Below, one piece after another: positions 54,477-62,873 of a stretch of DNA of 64,000 bases. A program made the position numbers and the translations under genes. The number at the start of each line of letters is the position of its first letter. Position 1 is the stretch's first letter. Origin of the DNA: Pseudomonas muyukensis (lineage in GTDB: Bacteria > Pseudomonadota > Gammaproteobacteria > Pseudomonadales > Pseudomonadaceae); contig NZ_CP077073.1 in NCBI RefSeq assembly GCF_019139535.1, positions 1,125,001 to 1,189,000 on the forward strand, written 5' to 3'. The notes under the pieces were generated by a model. That model had not been told where the DNA came from. It saw nothing but the letters and a program-made list of their open reading frames with translations, and ran no database searches.

Positions 54477-55590
54477 ATTGCGCGTCCTGCAGTTTTGCCA
54501 CGGCTATGACGGGCCGTTCCTCGATTGTGCCCGTCAGTACGCCAACCTGTTCCAGGGCAGCGGCTACAAGGTCACCACCGTGTTTCTCACCGGGGCAGCC
54601 GACGCGCAGGTCGCGGCCGGTTGCGCCTCGGACGAGGTGCTGTTCCTGGAATTCAGCTCCAAGGCCGTGCGCGGCCTGAAGCTGGGTGCCATCGCCGCGC
54701 TGCGCAAGATCGCCGCGCAACGCAACTTCAGCTTCTGCATCGCCCACCGCTTCAAGCCGATCTACGTCGCGCTGCTGGGCACTGGCCTGCCGGTGATCGG
54801 CGTGCACCACGCCTTCGGTGACTATGAACGCAAGGGGCGGCGGCTGTTCGCCAACCTGTTTCGCAAGCGCCTGAGCCTGCTCGGGGTATCGGACGCGGTG
54901 CGCGACGACATGCGCCACTGCCTGGCGCAGTGGCCCGCTGAACGCATCCAGACCCTGTACAACCGCATCGACGTCGAGGCGTTGCAGGCCAGCCTGGTGC
55001 CCCGCGACGAGGCTCGCCGCGCGTTGGGGCTCGATGAGCAGGCGTGGGTGGTCGGCAACGTCGGCCGTCTGCACCCGGACAAGGACCAGGCCACCTTGCT
55101 GCGAGGTTTCGCCGAAGCCTTGCCCGGCCTGCCGGCCGGCGCACGCCTGGCGATTCTTGGCAAAGGTCGGCTGGAGGCCAAGCTCAAGGCGCAGGCCGTC
55201 GAACTGGGCATTGCCGGGCACGTCGATTTCCTCGGCCAGGTGGTGGATGCCCGCCGCTATTTCCAGGCGTTCGACGTCTTTGCCCTGAGCTCGGACCACG
55301 AGCCGTTCGGCATGGTTCTGCTCGAGGCCATGGTTGCCGGAGTACCGGTGCTGGCCACGGCCTGCGGCGGCGCCCGCGAGGTGGTCGAGGGTGTCGGCGT
55401 GCTGTTTGCGCTGCGCGATGCCGCGCAGTTGGCCCAGGGCCTGCAACACATGGCCGGGCTGGATGCGCAGCAGCGCGCGGCCTGCGCCCAGCATATGCTG
55501 CTGCGCCTGCGCCAGCGCTTCAGTGACCAGGCGGTCCGCGAGGCCTTCTGGCAACTGCCGCACGTGCGCGCGCTGGTCGCGGAGGCCTGA
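54460..55590 (+). CDS. wapH: Glycosyltransferase, GT4 family (LPS core, WapH-like)
   Basis: The 376-aa protein has the GT-B fold of family 4. The N-terminal half contains ELRVLQFCHGYDGPFLDCARQYANLFQGSG and HHAFGDYERKGRRLFANLFRKRLSLLGVSDAVRDDM; the C-terminal half has GNVGRLHPDKDQATLLRGF and the nucleotide-sugar site SSDHEPFGMVLLEAMVAGVPVLATACGGAREVV. It overlaps the carbamoyltransferase gene by 17 bp and ends in TGATG with the next gene, so the products are made together. Its position after a wapO-like gene suggests the WapH role of adding a core sugar. Confidence 0.83.
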   Translation: MTSRSELRVLQFCHGYDGPFLDCARQYANLFQGSGYKVTTVFLTGAADAQVAAGCASDEVLFLEFSSKAVRGLKLGAIAALRKIAAQRNFSFCIAHRFKPIYVALLGTGLPVIGVHHAFGDYERKGRRLFANLFRKRLSLLGVSDAVRDDMRHCLAQWPAERIQTLYNRIDVEALQASLVPRDEARRALGLDEQAWVVGNVGRLHPDKDQATLLRGFAEALPGLPAGARLAILGKGRLEAKLKAQAVELGIAGHVDFLGQVVDARRYFQAFDVFALSSDHEPFGMVLLEAMVAGVPVLATACGGAREVVEGVGVLFALRDAAQLAQGLQHMAGLDAQQRAACAQHMLLRLRQRFSDQAVREAFWQLPHVRALVAEA

Positions 55591-56486
55591 TGCTCAAGCA
55601 TTTTCAAGCCTGGCGCGAACGTGGCTGGCAGGTTATCGACGCGGCCGCCTACGCCGAGGCCTGGCAGCGTTTCGGGGGCAGTGTCGCGAGCCACCCTCTG
55701 GTGCTCGAACAGTTGGCCGAGCTGGCCGATATCCCGGTGCGTTACCTGGGCTGGCAGCAAGCTGGCGAGCTCAAGGCCGCCGTGCCGACATGGGGGCGTC
55801 ATCTGGCGCTGTCCAAGGACGTGCTCAAGCGCCACGGCAAGAAAGGCCTGTTCGACCTGGGCAACGCCGAAATTATCCTGCCCGCCGCCTGTGATGCCGC
55901 AGCGCCCCTGCGCCACGCCGGGCGCTACCTTTCGGCGCTCAATGAGGGCCGCTTCAGCGGCTTGAAGGCACAGCCGGAGCAACTGGCCATGGCCCGTGCG
56001 CACGAAGACCTGTCGAAGAAGTTTCGCTACAACCAGCGGCGCGAACTACGCCTGCTGGAAGAGGCGGGCGGGCTGGTGCGGCCGATCAGCGATTTCAGCG
56101 CGGCCGAGATCGCCGCCATGTACTGCGATCTGTTCCAGCGCCGCTGGGGCTTCCCGGCAACCGGCGCGGCGCGCATGGCTGAGGTGGTCGAACGCTTGCG
56201 CGCGCTGCTGATCGGCTCGGTGTTGTTTCTGCAGGGCGCGCCGATCGCCATCCAGCTGGTGTATCGCGTCGAGGCTGCGCAGTGGATCAGCGTCGAATAC
56301 GTCAACGGTGGCGTCGACCCTGAAACCAAGGCCTTCAGCCCCGGCAGCGTGCTGAGCTTTCTCAATACCCAGGCTGCCTGGGAGGACGCCAATGCCCGTG
56401 GCAAGGCGTTGCGTTTCTCATTCGGGCGAGCAGATCGCGAGTACAAGGACCGATGGTGCAACCCTGTGCCGGTGTTCCAGTCATGA
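55590..56486 (+). CDS. mig-14: Mig-14 family protein
   Basis: The 298-aa protein is recognised from QPEQLAMARAHEDLSKKFRYNQRRELRLLEEAGG, SAAEIAAMYCDLFQRRWGFPATG, IAIQLVYRVEAAQWISVEYVNGGVDPETKAFSPGSVLSFLN and the end GRADREYKDRWCNPVPVF, characteristic of Mig-14, a GNAT-like fold protein linked in other bacteria to survival against antimicrobial peptides and to LPS-core loci. ATG 55590 overlaps the preceding stop. The next gene begins 4 bp before its end (ATGA). It probably acts on the cell envelope from the cytosolic side; the reaction is unknown. Confidence 0.85.
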   Translation: MLKHFQAWRERGWQVIDAAAYAEAWQRFGGSVASHPLVLEQLAELADIPVRYLGWQQAGELKAAVPTWGRHLALSKDVLKRHGKKGLFDLGNAEIILPAACDAAAPLRHAGRYLSALNEGRFSGLKAQPEQLAMARAHEDLSKKFRYNQRRELRLLEEAGGLVRPISDFSAAEIAAMYCDLFQRRWGFPATGAARMAEVVERLRALLIGSVLFLQGAPIAIQLVYRVEAAQWISVEYVNGGVDPETKAFSPGSVLSFLNTQAAWEDANARGKALRFSFGRADREYKDRWCNPVPVFQS

Positions 56487-57883
56487 GTCGCAAGCAGCAA
56501 CTGCTCAAGCGCCACCGGCGCAACAAGCGTATCGGCCTGCTGGCGGCGTTGGCCGCTCTGCTGTTGCTGGCGCTGTTCAGCTGGTGGTGGCTGCCGTTGC
56601 TGTTGCTGCCGCTGCTGTGGGTGGCGCACGAGGCCTGGTTCGCCGACCACCTGTTCTATGCGCCGACCGACGACTACGCCTATCGCTTCGCGCAAACCGA
56701 CGAGGTGCCTGGGGTCAGCCTTGCAGCGGGGCGCCTGGTTGTCCCGGGGCTGCAAGTGCAGGGTGATGAAACCCTGGTGCTGCAGGTGGGCCTGCGCTGT
56801 GGCTGGCTGGGGCGCTTGCTCGATCCCGGCGTGCGCGTGTCCTGCGCCGAAGGTGACGACCTGCAGGTCTTCGAGCGCGGTGTGCGCGGCCTGCGCTATC
56901 TCAATCTCAGCGGCATGGGCCCGGCGTTGGCCGAAGGGCGCCTGACCCTGGCCGGTCGCTATTGCCGACTGGTCGGGCAGCCTCGGCTGTGGCTGTTCCG
57001 CCAGGCCGATCCTCGTCGCCAGCGGGTCATGGTCATCGCGCCACATGCCGACGACGCCGAGTTGGCGGCCTATGGCCTGTATCGCCAGGCCGACGAAGCC
57101 TGGATCGTTACGCTGACCGCGGGTGAAATCGAGGCCGAGCATTACCAGCGGATGGGCCTGGAGCGCGCCGAGGCCGCGCGTCTGAAAGGGCGTCTGCGGG
57201 CTTGGGACAGCTTGGCGGTGCCGCTCTGGGCGGGTGTGCCGCAGGCGCGGTGTGCGCAATTGGGTTATTTCTGTCTGCAACTGCCAGCCATGCGCGCGGC
57301 GCCGGATCAGCCGGTGGGATCGCGCGAGGCCGAACTGAGCGACACGCGACCGTTCCGCCAGCTCAACAGCCTGGCCCTGCCGGGCGACGATGGCGTGCCG
57401 AGCTGGAACAACCTGCTGGCCGACCTGCGCGCGCTGTTGCTCAAGGCGCGCCCTGAGGTGGTGGTCATGCCGCATCCGGCCCTTGACCCGCACCCTGACC
57501 ATGTCTGCGCCGAGCAGGCGGTGCGCGAGGCCTTGCAGGGGCTTGAGTGGCAGCCGACGCTATTGCTCGGCTACGCCAATCACCTGCACGATAACGACCG
57601 CTGGCCGATGGGCGACAGTGGCGCAGGGGTGGCGTTGCCACCGGTGATGGACGACCAGGCGCTGGGGAGGCCCTGCTGTCTGTCACTTGACACTGCGCTG
57701 CAATACGACAAGGCCATGGCGCTGGGTATGATGCATGACCTGCAGCCGCGGCCGCCGTTCAAGCGCCGCCTGCGCCGGCTGATCCAGCGCTGCCTGGCGG
57801 GGCGTCGCCCTTCACCGTTCGGTGAGAACGAGTTCTTCCGCAAGGCGGTGCGCCGCCACGAGCTGTTCTGGATACTCAAGTAG
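56483..57883 (+). CDS. dnpA: PIG-L family deacetylase (DnpA-like)
   Basis: ATG 56483 overlaps the Mig-14 stop (ATGA); 466 residues. An N-terminal basic region and hydrophobic segment (IGLLAALAALLLLALFSWWWLPLLLLPLLWVAHEAWF, about 17-53) anchor it to the membrane. The PIG-L metal site follows: PHADDAE (His188, Asp190, Asp191) and HPDH (His337, His340). The family removes acetyl groups from N-acetyl sugars with a metal ion. In P. aeruginosa the equivalent gene, dnpA, sits in the same LPS cluster and affects antibiotic tolerance. The exact substrate is unproven. A GTG-started gene follows after 40 bp. Confidence 0.85.
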   Translation: MSRKQQLLKRHRRNKRIGLLAALAALLLLALFSWWWLPLLLLPLLWVAHEAWFADHLFYAPTDDYAYRFAQTDEVPGVSLAAGRLVVPGLQVQGDETLVLQVGLRCGWLGRLLDPGVRVSCAEGDDLQVFERGVRGLRYLNLSGMGPALAEGRLTLAGRYCRLVGQPRLWLFRQADPRRQRVMVIAPHADDAELAAYGLYRQADEAWIVTLTAGEIEAEHYQRMGLERAEAARLKGRLRAWDSLAVPLWAGVPQARCAQLGYFCLQLPAMRAAPDQPVGSREAELSDTRPFRQLNSLALPGDDGVPSWNNLLADLRALLLKARPEVVVMPHPALDPHPDHVCAEQAVREALQGLEWQPTLLLGYANHLHDNDRWPMGDSGAGVALPPVMDDQALGRPCCLSLDTALQYDKAMALGMMHDLQPRPPFKRRLRRLIQRCLAGRRPSPFGENEFFRKAVRRHELFWILK

Positions 57884-57923
57884 AACAACGATGTATGGAT
57901 ACATCAGATAAAGTGAGCTTCAA

Positions 57924-58808
57924 GTGAACCTACCGACTCCACGCGTCCTGTTCGTCATCCCGTATTTCGGGCAATGGCCGTTCTGGATGCCGTTCTTCCT
58001 CGAAAGTTGCCGGCGCAATGCGGATATCGACTGGCTGTTGTTCAGCGACTGCGGCATGCCGGCGGATGTGCCCGCCAACGTGCGCATCGAGGCGATCAGC
58101 TATGGCGAATACTGCCAGCTGGTGTCCGAGCGCCTGGGTATCGACTTTGCCCCGCAGCAGCCGTACAAGCTGTGCGACATCAAGCCGGCGCTGGGCTATA
58201 TCCACGCGGACCGCCTGGAAGGCTACGACTTCTGGGCATTCGGCGATATCGACCTGGTGTATGGCGATCTGCGCGCGTATTTCACCAACGAGCGCCTGGC
58301 GCGTTTCGACTTTTTCTCCACCCATGAGCGGCGCGTGGCCGGGCATCTGTGCCTGATGCGCAACACGCCCTGCAAGCGTGCCTTGTTCATGGGCATGAAG
58401 GGCTGGCGCACACGCTTCACCGACCAGGAGCACCACGCGCTCGACGAAGGGGCGTTCAGTCGCTTGTTCCTGCGCCGCAAGAACCTGCCCAAGCCGTTGT
58501 TCAAGCTGTTCGGCCAGCTGAACCCGTTGCGTCGGCGCAGTGATTTCACCGAGGCCTACAGCACGCCGGATGGCTGCATCGCCTGGCATGACGGCAGCAA
58601 CGTGTTCCCCAAGACCTGGTACTGGCGCGAGGGGCGCCTGAGCAACGATCTGGATGGCGAGCGCGCTTTCCCTTACTTCCACTTCGTGTGCTGGAAGCGC
58701 AACGAATGGTCGAAGCTGGCCATACCCGACCCGCAGCAGGTGCGTGACATGGCAGCCTCGTCGAACTGGGTCATCAATGACCGCGGTTTTCATCAGGAAA
58801 ACGTATGA
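57924..58808 (+). CDS. DUF6625-type glycosyltransferase-like protein
   Basis: GTG start at 57924 with weak AAGTGAG upstream; 294 residues. MNLPTPRVLFVIPYFGQWPFWMPFFLESCRRN is the GT-A-like start, GDIDLVYGDLRAYF near residues 110-122 contains the D-x-D metal site of sugar transferases, and the C-terminal part has conserved Trp and Asp (KTWYWREGRLSNDLDGERAFPYFHFVCWKR). I take it as a glycosyltransferase acting on the core, with unknown acceptor. No clear PAO1 counterpart comes to mind at this position. It overlaps the next gene by ATGA. Confidence 0.72.
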   Translation: MNLPTPRVLFVIPYFGQWPFWMPFFLESCRRNADIDWLLFSDCGMPADVPANVRIEAISYGEYCQLVSERLGIDFAPQQPYKLCDIKPALGYIHADRLEGYDFWAFGDIDLVYGDLRAYFTNERLARFDFFSTHERRVAGHLCLMRNTPCKRALFMGMKGWRTRFTDQEHHALDEGAFSRLFLRRKNLPKPLFKLFGQLNPLRRRSDFTEAYSTPDGCIAWHDGSNVFPKTWYWREGRLSNDLDGERAFPYFHFVCWKRNEWSKLAIPDPQQVRDMAASSNWVINDRGFHQENV

Positions 58809-59956
58809 AGCAGCGTTACAAGGTCTTGCAGTTGCAGCCGGACTACAACATCAAGCAGCATGATTTTGCCGACCTGGCCGAGCAGATCTTCAAGGCGCTG
58901 CCGGCCGAGCGCTTCGAGACCACGATGGCCTTCCTCAAGGGCAAGCCGGCCCCGGGCCAGCCGGTCAGCCGTGCCGAGCGCTCGGTGTATTTCGAGTTCT
59001 CCGACAAGGCGCTCAAAGGCATGCGCCTGAAAGCCCTGTGGCAGTTGTTCCAGTTCTGCCGTCGGGAGAAGTTCGATGTGGTCATCTGCAACCGCTTCAA
59101 GCCAGTGAACATGCTGCTGCAGCTCAATCGCTGGTTGAAGATCCCGTTGTGCATCGGGATCTCCCATGGTTTCGGTGAGTACGACCGCTTCTACCGCCGG
59201 CGGCAGACCCAGCGCCTGATCAGCCGGAACTGGCAGTTCGTCGGCGTCTCGCCCGCAGTCAAGCAGTACCTGCTTGACTGCAAGTGTGGCTTTACCGATG
59301 CCAATACCCACGGCATCACCAATGCCATCGATATCGAGCAGGCCGAAGCCCTGCAGCTTGACCGTGCCGAGGCTCGGCAGCGGCTCGGCCTGGCGCAGGA
59401 TGCCCGCCTGATTGGCGCGCTCGGGCGCCTGGTGCCGGTCAAGGGACATACCTATCTGCTGCAGGCGTTCGCCGCACTCAAGGACAAGTACCCTGACGCG
59501 CAATTGGCCATTATCGGTGCCGGGCGCGAGCAGGCACGCCTGCAGGCAGACATCGAGCGCTTGGGCCTGGGCGGGCGCGCGCACTTGCTGGGGTTCCAGG
59601 AGAATGCCTTGCAGTATGTCCGGGCGTTCGATGTGTGGACCATGCCGTCGTTGGCCGAAGGGCTCGGCCTGGCGCTGCTCGAGGGCATGAGTGGCCACCT
59701 GCCAGTGATCGCCACCGACGTGCCGGCCATGCTGCCGTTGATCCAGGGTGCCGGCGGCCTGGCGGTGAAACCCGCCGACGTGGCCAGCCTGACCGCGGCC
59801 TTGGATGCTTACCTGGCACTCGACGATCAGGCCCTGCGCGCCAAGGGTGAGCAGGCTTATCAGTATCTCAACCACCACCACGACATCGAAGTGTTCCGTC
59901 AGAAGTATCTGAAGTTGATCGAGTCGGGCTTGTCCGCTGCAAAGGAGTCGAAATGA
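58805..59956 (+). CDS. Glycosyltransferase, GT4 family (LPS core, Ssg-like)
   Basis: The 383-aa protein has a GT-B fold: ADLAEQIFKALPAERFETTMAFLKGKP, CIGISHGFGEYDRFYRRRQTQRLISRNWQFVGVS, ALGRLVPVKGHTYLLQAF, and the sugar-nucleotide site MPSLAEGLGLALLEGMSGHLPVIATDVPAM. The N-terminal and central pattern resembles the wapH-like protein, so these could be duplicates. The position, next to a GT2 gene and an O-antigen ligase, matches ssg/PA5001-type genes, but I do not assign the symbol firmly. ATGA overlaps on both sides. Confidence 0.85.
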   Translation: MKQRYKVLQLQPDYNIKQHDFADLAEQIFKALPAERFETTMAFLKGKPAPGQPVSRAERSVYFEFSDKALKGMRLKALWQLFQFCRREKFDVVICNRFKPVNMLLQLNRWLKIPLCIGISHGFGEYDRFYRRRQTQRLISRNWQFVGVSPAVKQYLLDCKCGFTDANTHGITNAIDIEQAEALQLDRAEARQRLGLAQDARLIGALGRLVPVKGHTYLLQAFAALKDKYPDAQLAIIGAGREQARLQADIERLGLGGRAHLLGFQENALQYVRAFDVWTMPSLAEGLGLALLEGMSGHLPVIATDVPAMLPLIQGAGGLAVKPADVASLTAALDAYLALDDQALRAKGEQAYQYLNHHHDIEVFRQKYLKLIESGLSAAKESK

Positions 59957-60837
59957 CTGCGTACCAACCCCTGGTGACGGTGATCATCGCATCGTACAAC
60001 CACGGGCCCTACATTGAGGAAAGCATCCTCAGTGTGCTCAATCAGACCTACCCGAACATCGAGTTGCTGGTCGTGGATGATGGCTCGCCCGACGACAGTG
60101 TGGAGCGCATCCAGCGTCTGCAGGAAAAACACGGTTTCGATTTTCGCGTGCAGAAGAACATGGGGCTCACCCACACGCTCAATAGCGCGGTGGCTCGGGC
60201 CAAGGGCGAGCTGATCGCGCCATTCGGTTCCGATGACATCATGATGCCCGACCGCATCGCGATTCAGGTCGAGTACATGGCCGACAAGCCGGAAGTGGGC
60301 ATCTGCGCAGGCAACATCGAGCTGATCGATTCGCAGGGCACGCTGTTCCCCGAAGAGCGCCAGCGCCGCAACGTACCGTTCCGGCGCATGGACTTCGACG
60401 ACATGTTCCTCGAGCGCAAGCCTTATCCGCCGGCACCGACCTTGCTGTTCCGTCGTGAAGCGCTGGAGAAGGTCGGTGGCTTCGACCCGAACATCCGTCT
60501 CGAGGACTTGCTCATCGAGCTGAAGGTCACCCGCGCCGGGTACTTCATCGACGGCCTGAGTGTAGTGATGGCGCGTTATCGCAAGCACGCGACCAACTCC
60601 TACAAGAACCACCGCTTCATGATCGACAACATCATGCGCACCTACGCCTTGTTCCGCGACCACCCCTGCTATGAAGAGGTGAAGTACAAGGCGCTGAACT
60701 CGATGTTCCTGAAGACCAGCAACCGTGATCGGGCGCTGGCTCGCGAACTGCTCGCGCAGATCCCGCTGCGCCAGTTCACCCGCAAGACCTGGCGGGGGCT
60801 GGGCCGCCTGTACTTCAGCCCGCTGGAGCGTGGCTGA
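59953..60837 (+). CDS. Glycosyltransferase, GT2 family (LPS core, WapR-like)
   Basis: The 294-aa protein has the GT2 GT-A fold: LVTVIIASYNHGPYIEESILSVLNQTYPNIELLVVDDGSPDD, with VDDGS for the nucleotide; GSDDIMMPDR carries the D-x-D site; and AGYFIDGLSVVMARYRKHATNSYK lies near the end. It overlaps the GT4 gene by ATGA. In P. aeruginosa the corresponding gene (wapR) adds rhamnose, but the sugar here is not shown by sequence. It ends the plus-strand core operon, with a terminator 10 bp on. Confidence 0.87.
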   Translation: MTAYQPLVTVIIASYNHGPYIEESILSVLNQTYPNIELLVVDDGSPDDSVERIQRLQEKHGFDFRVQKNMGLTHTLNSAVARAKGELIAPFGSDDIMMPDRIAIQVEYMADKPEVGICAGNIELIDSQGTLFPEERQRRNVPFRRMDFDDMFLERKPYPPAPTLLFRREALEKVGGFDPNIRLEDLLIELKVTRAGYFIDGLSVVMARYRKHATNSYKNHRFMIDNIMRTYALFRDHPCYEEVKYKALNSMFLKTSNRDRALARELLAQIPLRQFTRKTWRGLGRLYFSPLERG

Positions 60838-60846
60838 GACAAATGA

Positions 60847-60871
60847 AGAAGGGGCGCGTTGCGCCCCTTCT
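60847..60871. terminator. Bidirectional terminator between the core operon and the ligase gene
   Basis: AGAAGGGGCGC and GCGCCCCTTCT form an 11-bp stem around GTT at the convergent ends of two genes. Confidence 0.85.
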
Positions 60872-60891
60872 GCTACCTCGTCTCTGTCGCC

Positions 60892-62736
60892 TCAGGCCCT
60901 GTTCGCCTGGATATGCCGCTCGAGGCGTGCCACGGCCGGGGCACTGGCCTGGTCGGCATAACCTTCCAGCAACTGTGCGACATGGGCCTCGAACAGCCAG
61001 CCACGGTCCTGCTGGTAGCGCTGCATGTGGCGCAGGTTGCGCTGGCGCAGTTCCAGTGACAGAGGGGACGGCAGGATGCGCATGTCGGCCACGTCGATCA
61101 GCGCCAGTTCACCTTCATTGATCAGTACATTGCCCAGGTGCAGCGAGCGGAAGTACACGCCTTGCTCGTGCAGCTGCGCCAGGTAGCGGCCAAAGCGCAG
61201 GGTCAGCGCCTGGCGCGCCTCCACGCTGGGCGCCTGTTCCAGGGCCTGGCGCAGGGTGTGCCCCGGCAGCGGCTGGTAGTGCACGGCGGTGCTGTCGTCG
61301 GCAAGGCGGTACAGTCCGAGGATACGCGGCGCCACGAAGCCCAGGGTGACCAGTTGCTGGCTATTGTTGGCAAAGCGCGTGGCATAAGGGTTGAAGCTGC
61401 CGGAGGTAAGCCAGCGGCGACGACGGAACAGCTTGAGGAAGCTGCCATCAGCCAGGCGCAGGACCTTCGGCCCCAGGCCGTCTTCCTCGATGACGTGGGC
61501 GTTGGCCATGAGTTGGCGGGCAGCCTCTGGGGCCAGGGCCTGCATCACCTGTTGGGGCAGCATTCCTGTGCGCCGGGCGATGTTCAAGGCGCCAAGCAGC
61601 GCGAGGGGGATCCACAGCAGGAACCAGTGCTCCTTGGGCCGGGACATGATACCGCCGCCTTCGGTCAGGCCGGCGGCGATGCCGTACATCAGCAAGGTGG
61701 AGGCCAGCACGAACAGGGGGTTGGCGCGATTGCGCCAGCCGCTGTACAGGCCGTACCCCAGCAAGCCCAGCCAGGGCAGCAGGCCGAGCAGGCCAACGTC
61801 ATAGAGCACGCCAAGGGCAAAGTTATGGGGTTCGCTCAGGGTGTAACCGGCGCTTGTATCCAGCGTCAGCGGCGTGCCATAGCCATGCCCCAGCAGTGGG
61901 CGCTGGCTGATCAGCTCGAGTGCCATGCGCCAGATTTCAAAGCGCAACGAAGAGCCTCGCTCCAGAATCATCTGCCCGAAAAGCAGCACCGTCGCGACCG
62001 CAGCCAGCACCAGGCCGGCCAGCAATAGTTTGGCGCGGCCGTCGCGGCGCAGGCAGGCCAGCCAGATTGCGGCCAGGGTCATGGCCAGCAGCGGTGTGCG
62101 TGAACCTGTGGCAAGGATCAGCACGCCCATCACCGCCAGGGCGCAGCCACTGATCGCCAGTACCCGCAGGTCGCGGCTGGTCATGCACAGCACAAGCCAA
62201 TAGATGCTGAAGAAGCCAAACAGATGCGAGCTCAGCAGCGGATTGTCCAGTGCGCCACCCCCGATCAGGCGCTGATCAGTCGGCGGGTGCTGGAAAAAAT
62301 CGACCAGCGCCGGCAGGGTGCCGAACAGCGCCACCAGGGCACTGGCCAGTAGCAGCGGTGGCAAGGCTTCCAGGCGGTGGCGCACGAGCAAGGTCATGCC
62401 GGCGAACAGCATGAAGATATGCAGCGGGCGCTTGATCAGGCTGGACGTGCCCTCATCGCTGGCGCTCCAGCCCAGGCTGACGATGGCAATCGCGGCGAAC
62501 AGCACGAACAGCTGTACCAGTGGCTCGCGCAGCAAAGGCTTGAACTCGCCTGGGCGCAGGCACAGGGCGAGCAGCGTCGGAATGCTGAACAGCGCGTAAT
62601 AGAGCTTGTGCTGCACGCTACGTTCGGGGAACAGGAACAGCGCGCTGAGCAGGAAGAACAACCCGGCCGGTAGCAGCCACAGGCTGATCGTATCGAAGAG
62701 GCGGTTGGCCCCGGTCTTGACGCAACTCAGATGCAT
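60892..62736 (-). CDS. O-antigen ligase domain fused to an LPS/sugar-kinase-like domain
   Basis: The 614-aa protein has two parts. Residues 12-400 hold about eleven membrane helices with the Wzy_C/WaaL loop and the HNxxL motif (SEPHNFALGVLYDVGLLGLLP), the periplasmic ligase of O-antigen to lipid A-core. From about 430 there is a kinase-like domain, with the cue LRLADGSFLKLFRRR, YFRSLHLGNVLINEGELALIDVADMRI containing the H-x-x-N and D (LID) of the RIO/WaaP-type kinase core. Two genes in P. aeruginosa (waaL and the adjacent kinase) appear as one here. Convergent with the core operon and divergent from msbA. Confidence 0.85.
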   Translation of the reverse strand: MHLSCVKTGANRLFDTISLWLLPAGLFFLLSALFLFPERSVQHKLYYALFSIPTLLALCLRPGEFKPLLREPLVQLFVLFAAIAIVSLGWSASDEGTSSLIKRPLHIFMLFAGMTLLVRHRLEALPPLLLASALVALFGTLPALVDFFQHPPTDQRLIGGGALDNPLLSSHLFGFFSIYWLVLCMTSRDLRVLAISGCALAVMGVLILATGSRTPLLAMTLAAIWLACLRRDGRAKLLLAGLVLAAVATVLLFGQMILERGSSLRFEIWRMALELISQRPLLGHGYGTPLTLDTSAGYTLSEPHNFALGVLYDVGLLGLLPWLGLLGYGLYSGWRNRANPLFVLASTLLMYGIAAGLTEGGGIMSRPKEHWFLLWIPLALLGALNIARRTGMLPQQVMQALAPEAARQLMANAHVIEEDGLGPKVLRLADGSFLKLFRRRRWLTSGSFNPYATRFANNSQQLVTLGFVAPRILGLYRLADDSTAVHYQPLPGHTLRQALEQAPSVEARQALTLRFGRYLAQLHEQGVYFRSLHLGNVLINEGELALIDVADMRILPSPLSLELRQRNLRHMQRYQQDRGWLFEAHVAQLLEGYADQASAPAVARLERHIQANRA

Positions 62737-62873
62737 GGCAAGGAACGACGGTTGAAAAAGGGGCGGCCATGTTAGCGCAAGTTGTCCGGCGGTGCGCTGT
62801 CATCTGGCCAGCTTGGATGCAGTTCCGGCGCCTGTGGTAAAGTCTGCGTCCCTCTTTGGATTGCTCACCTGTC

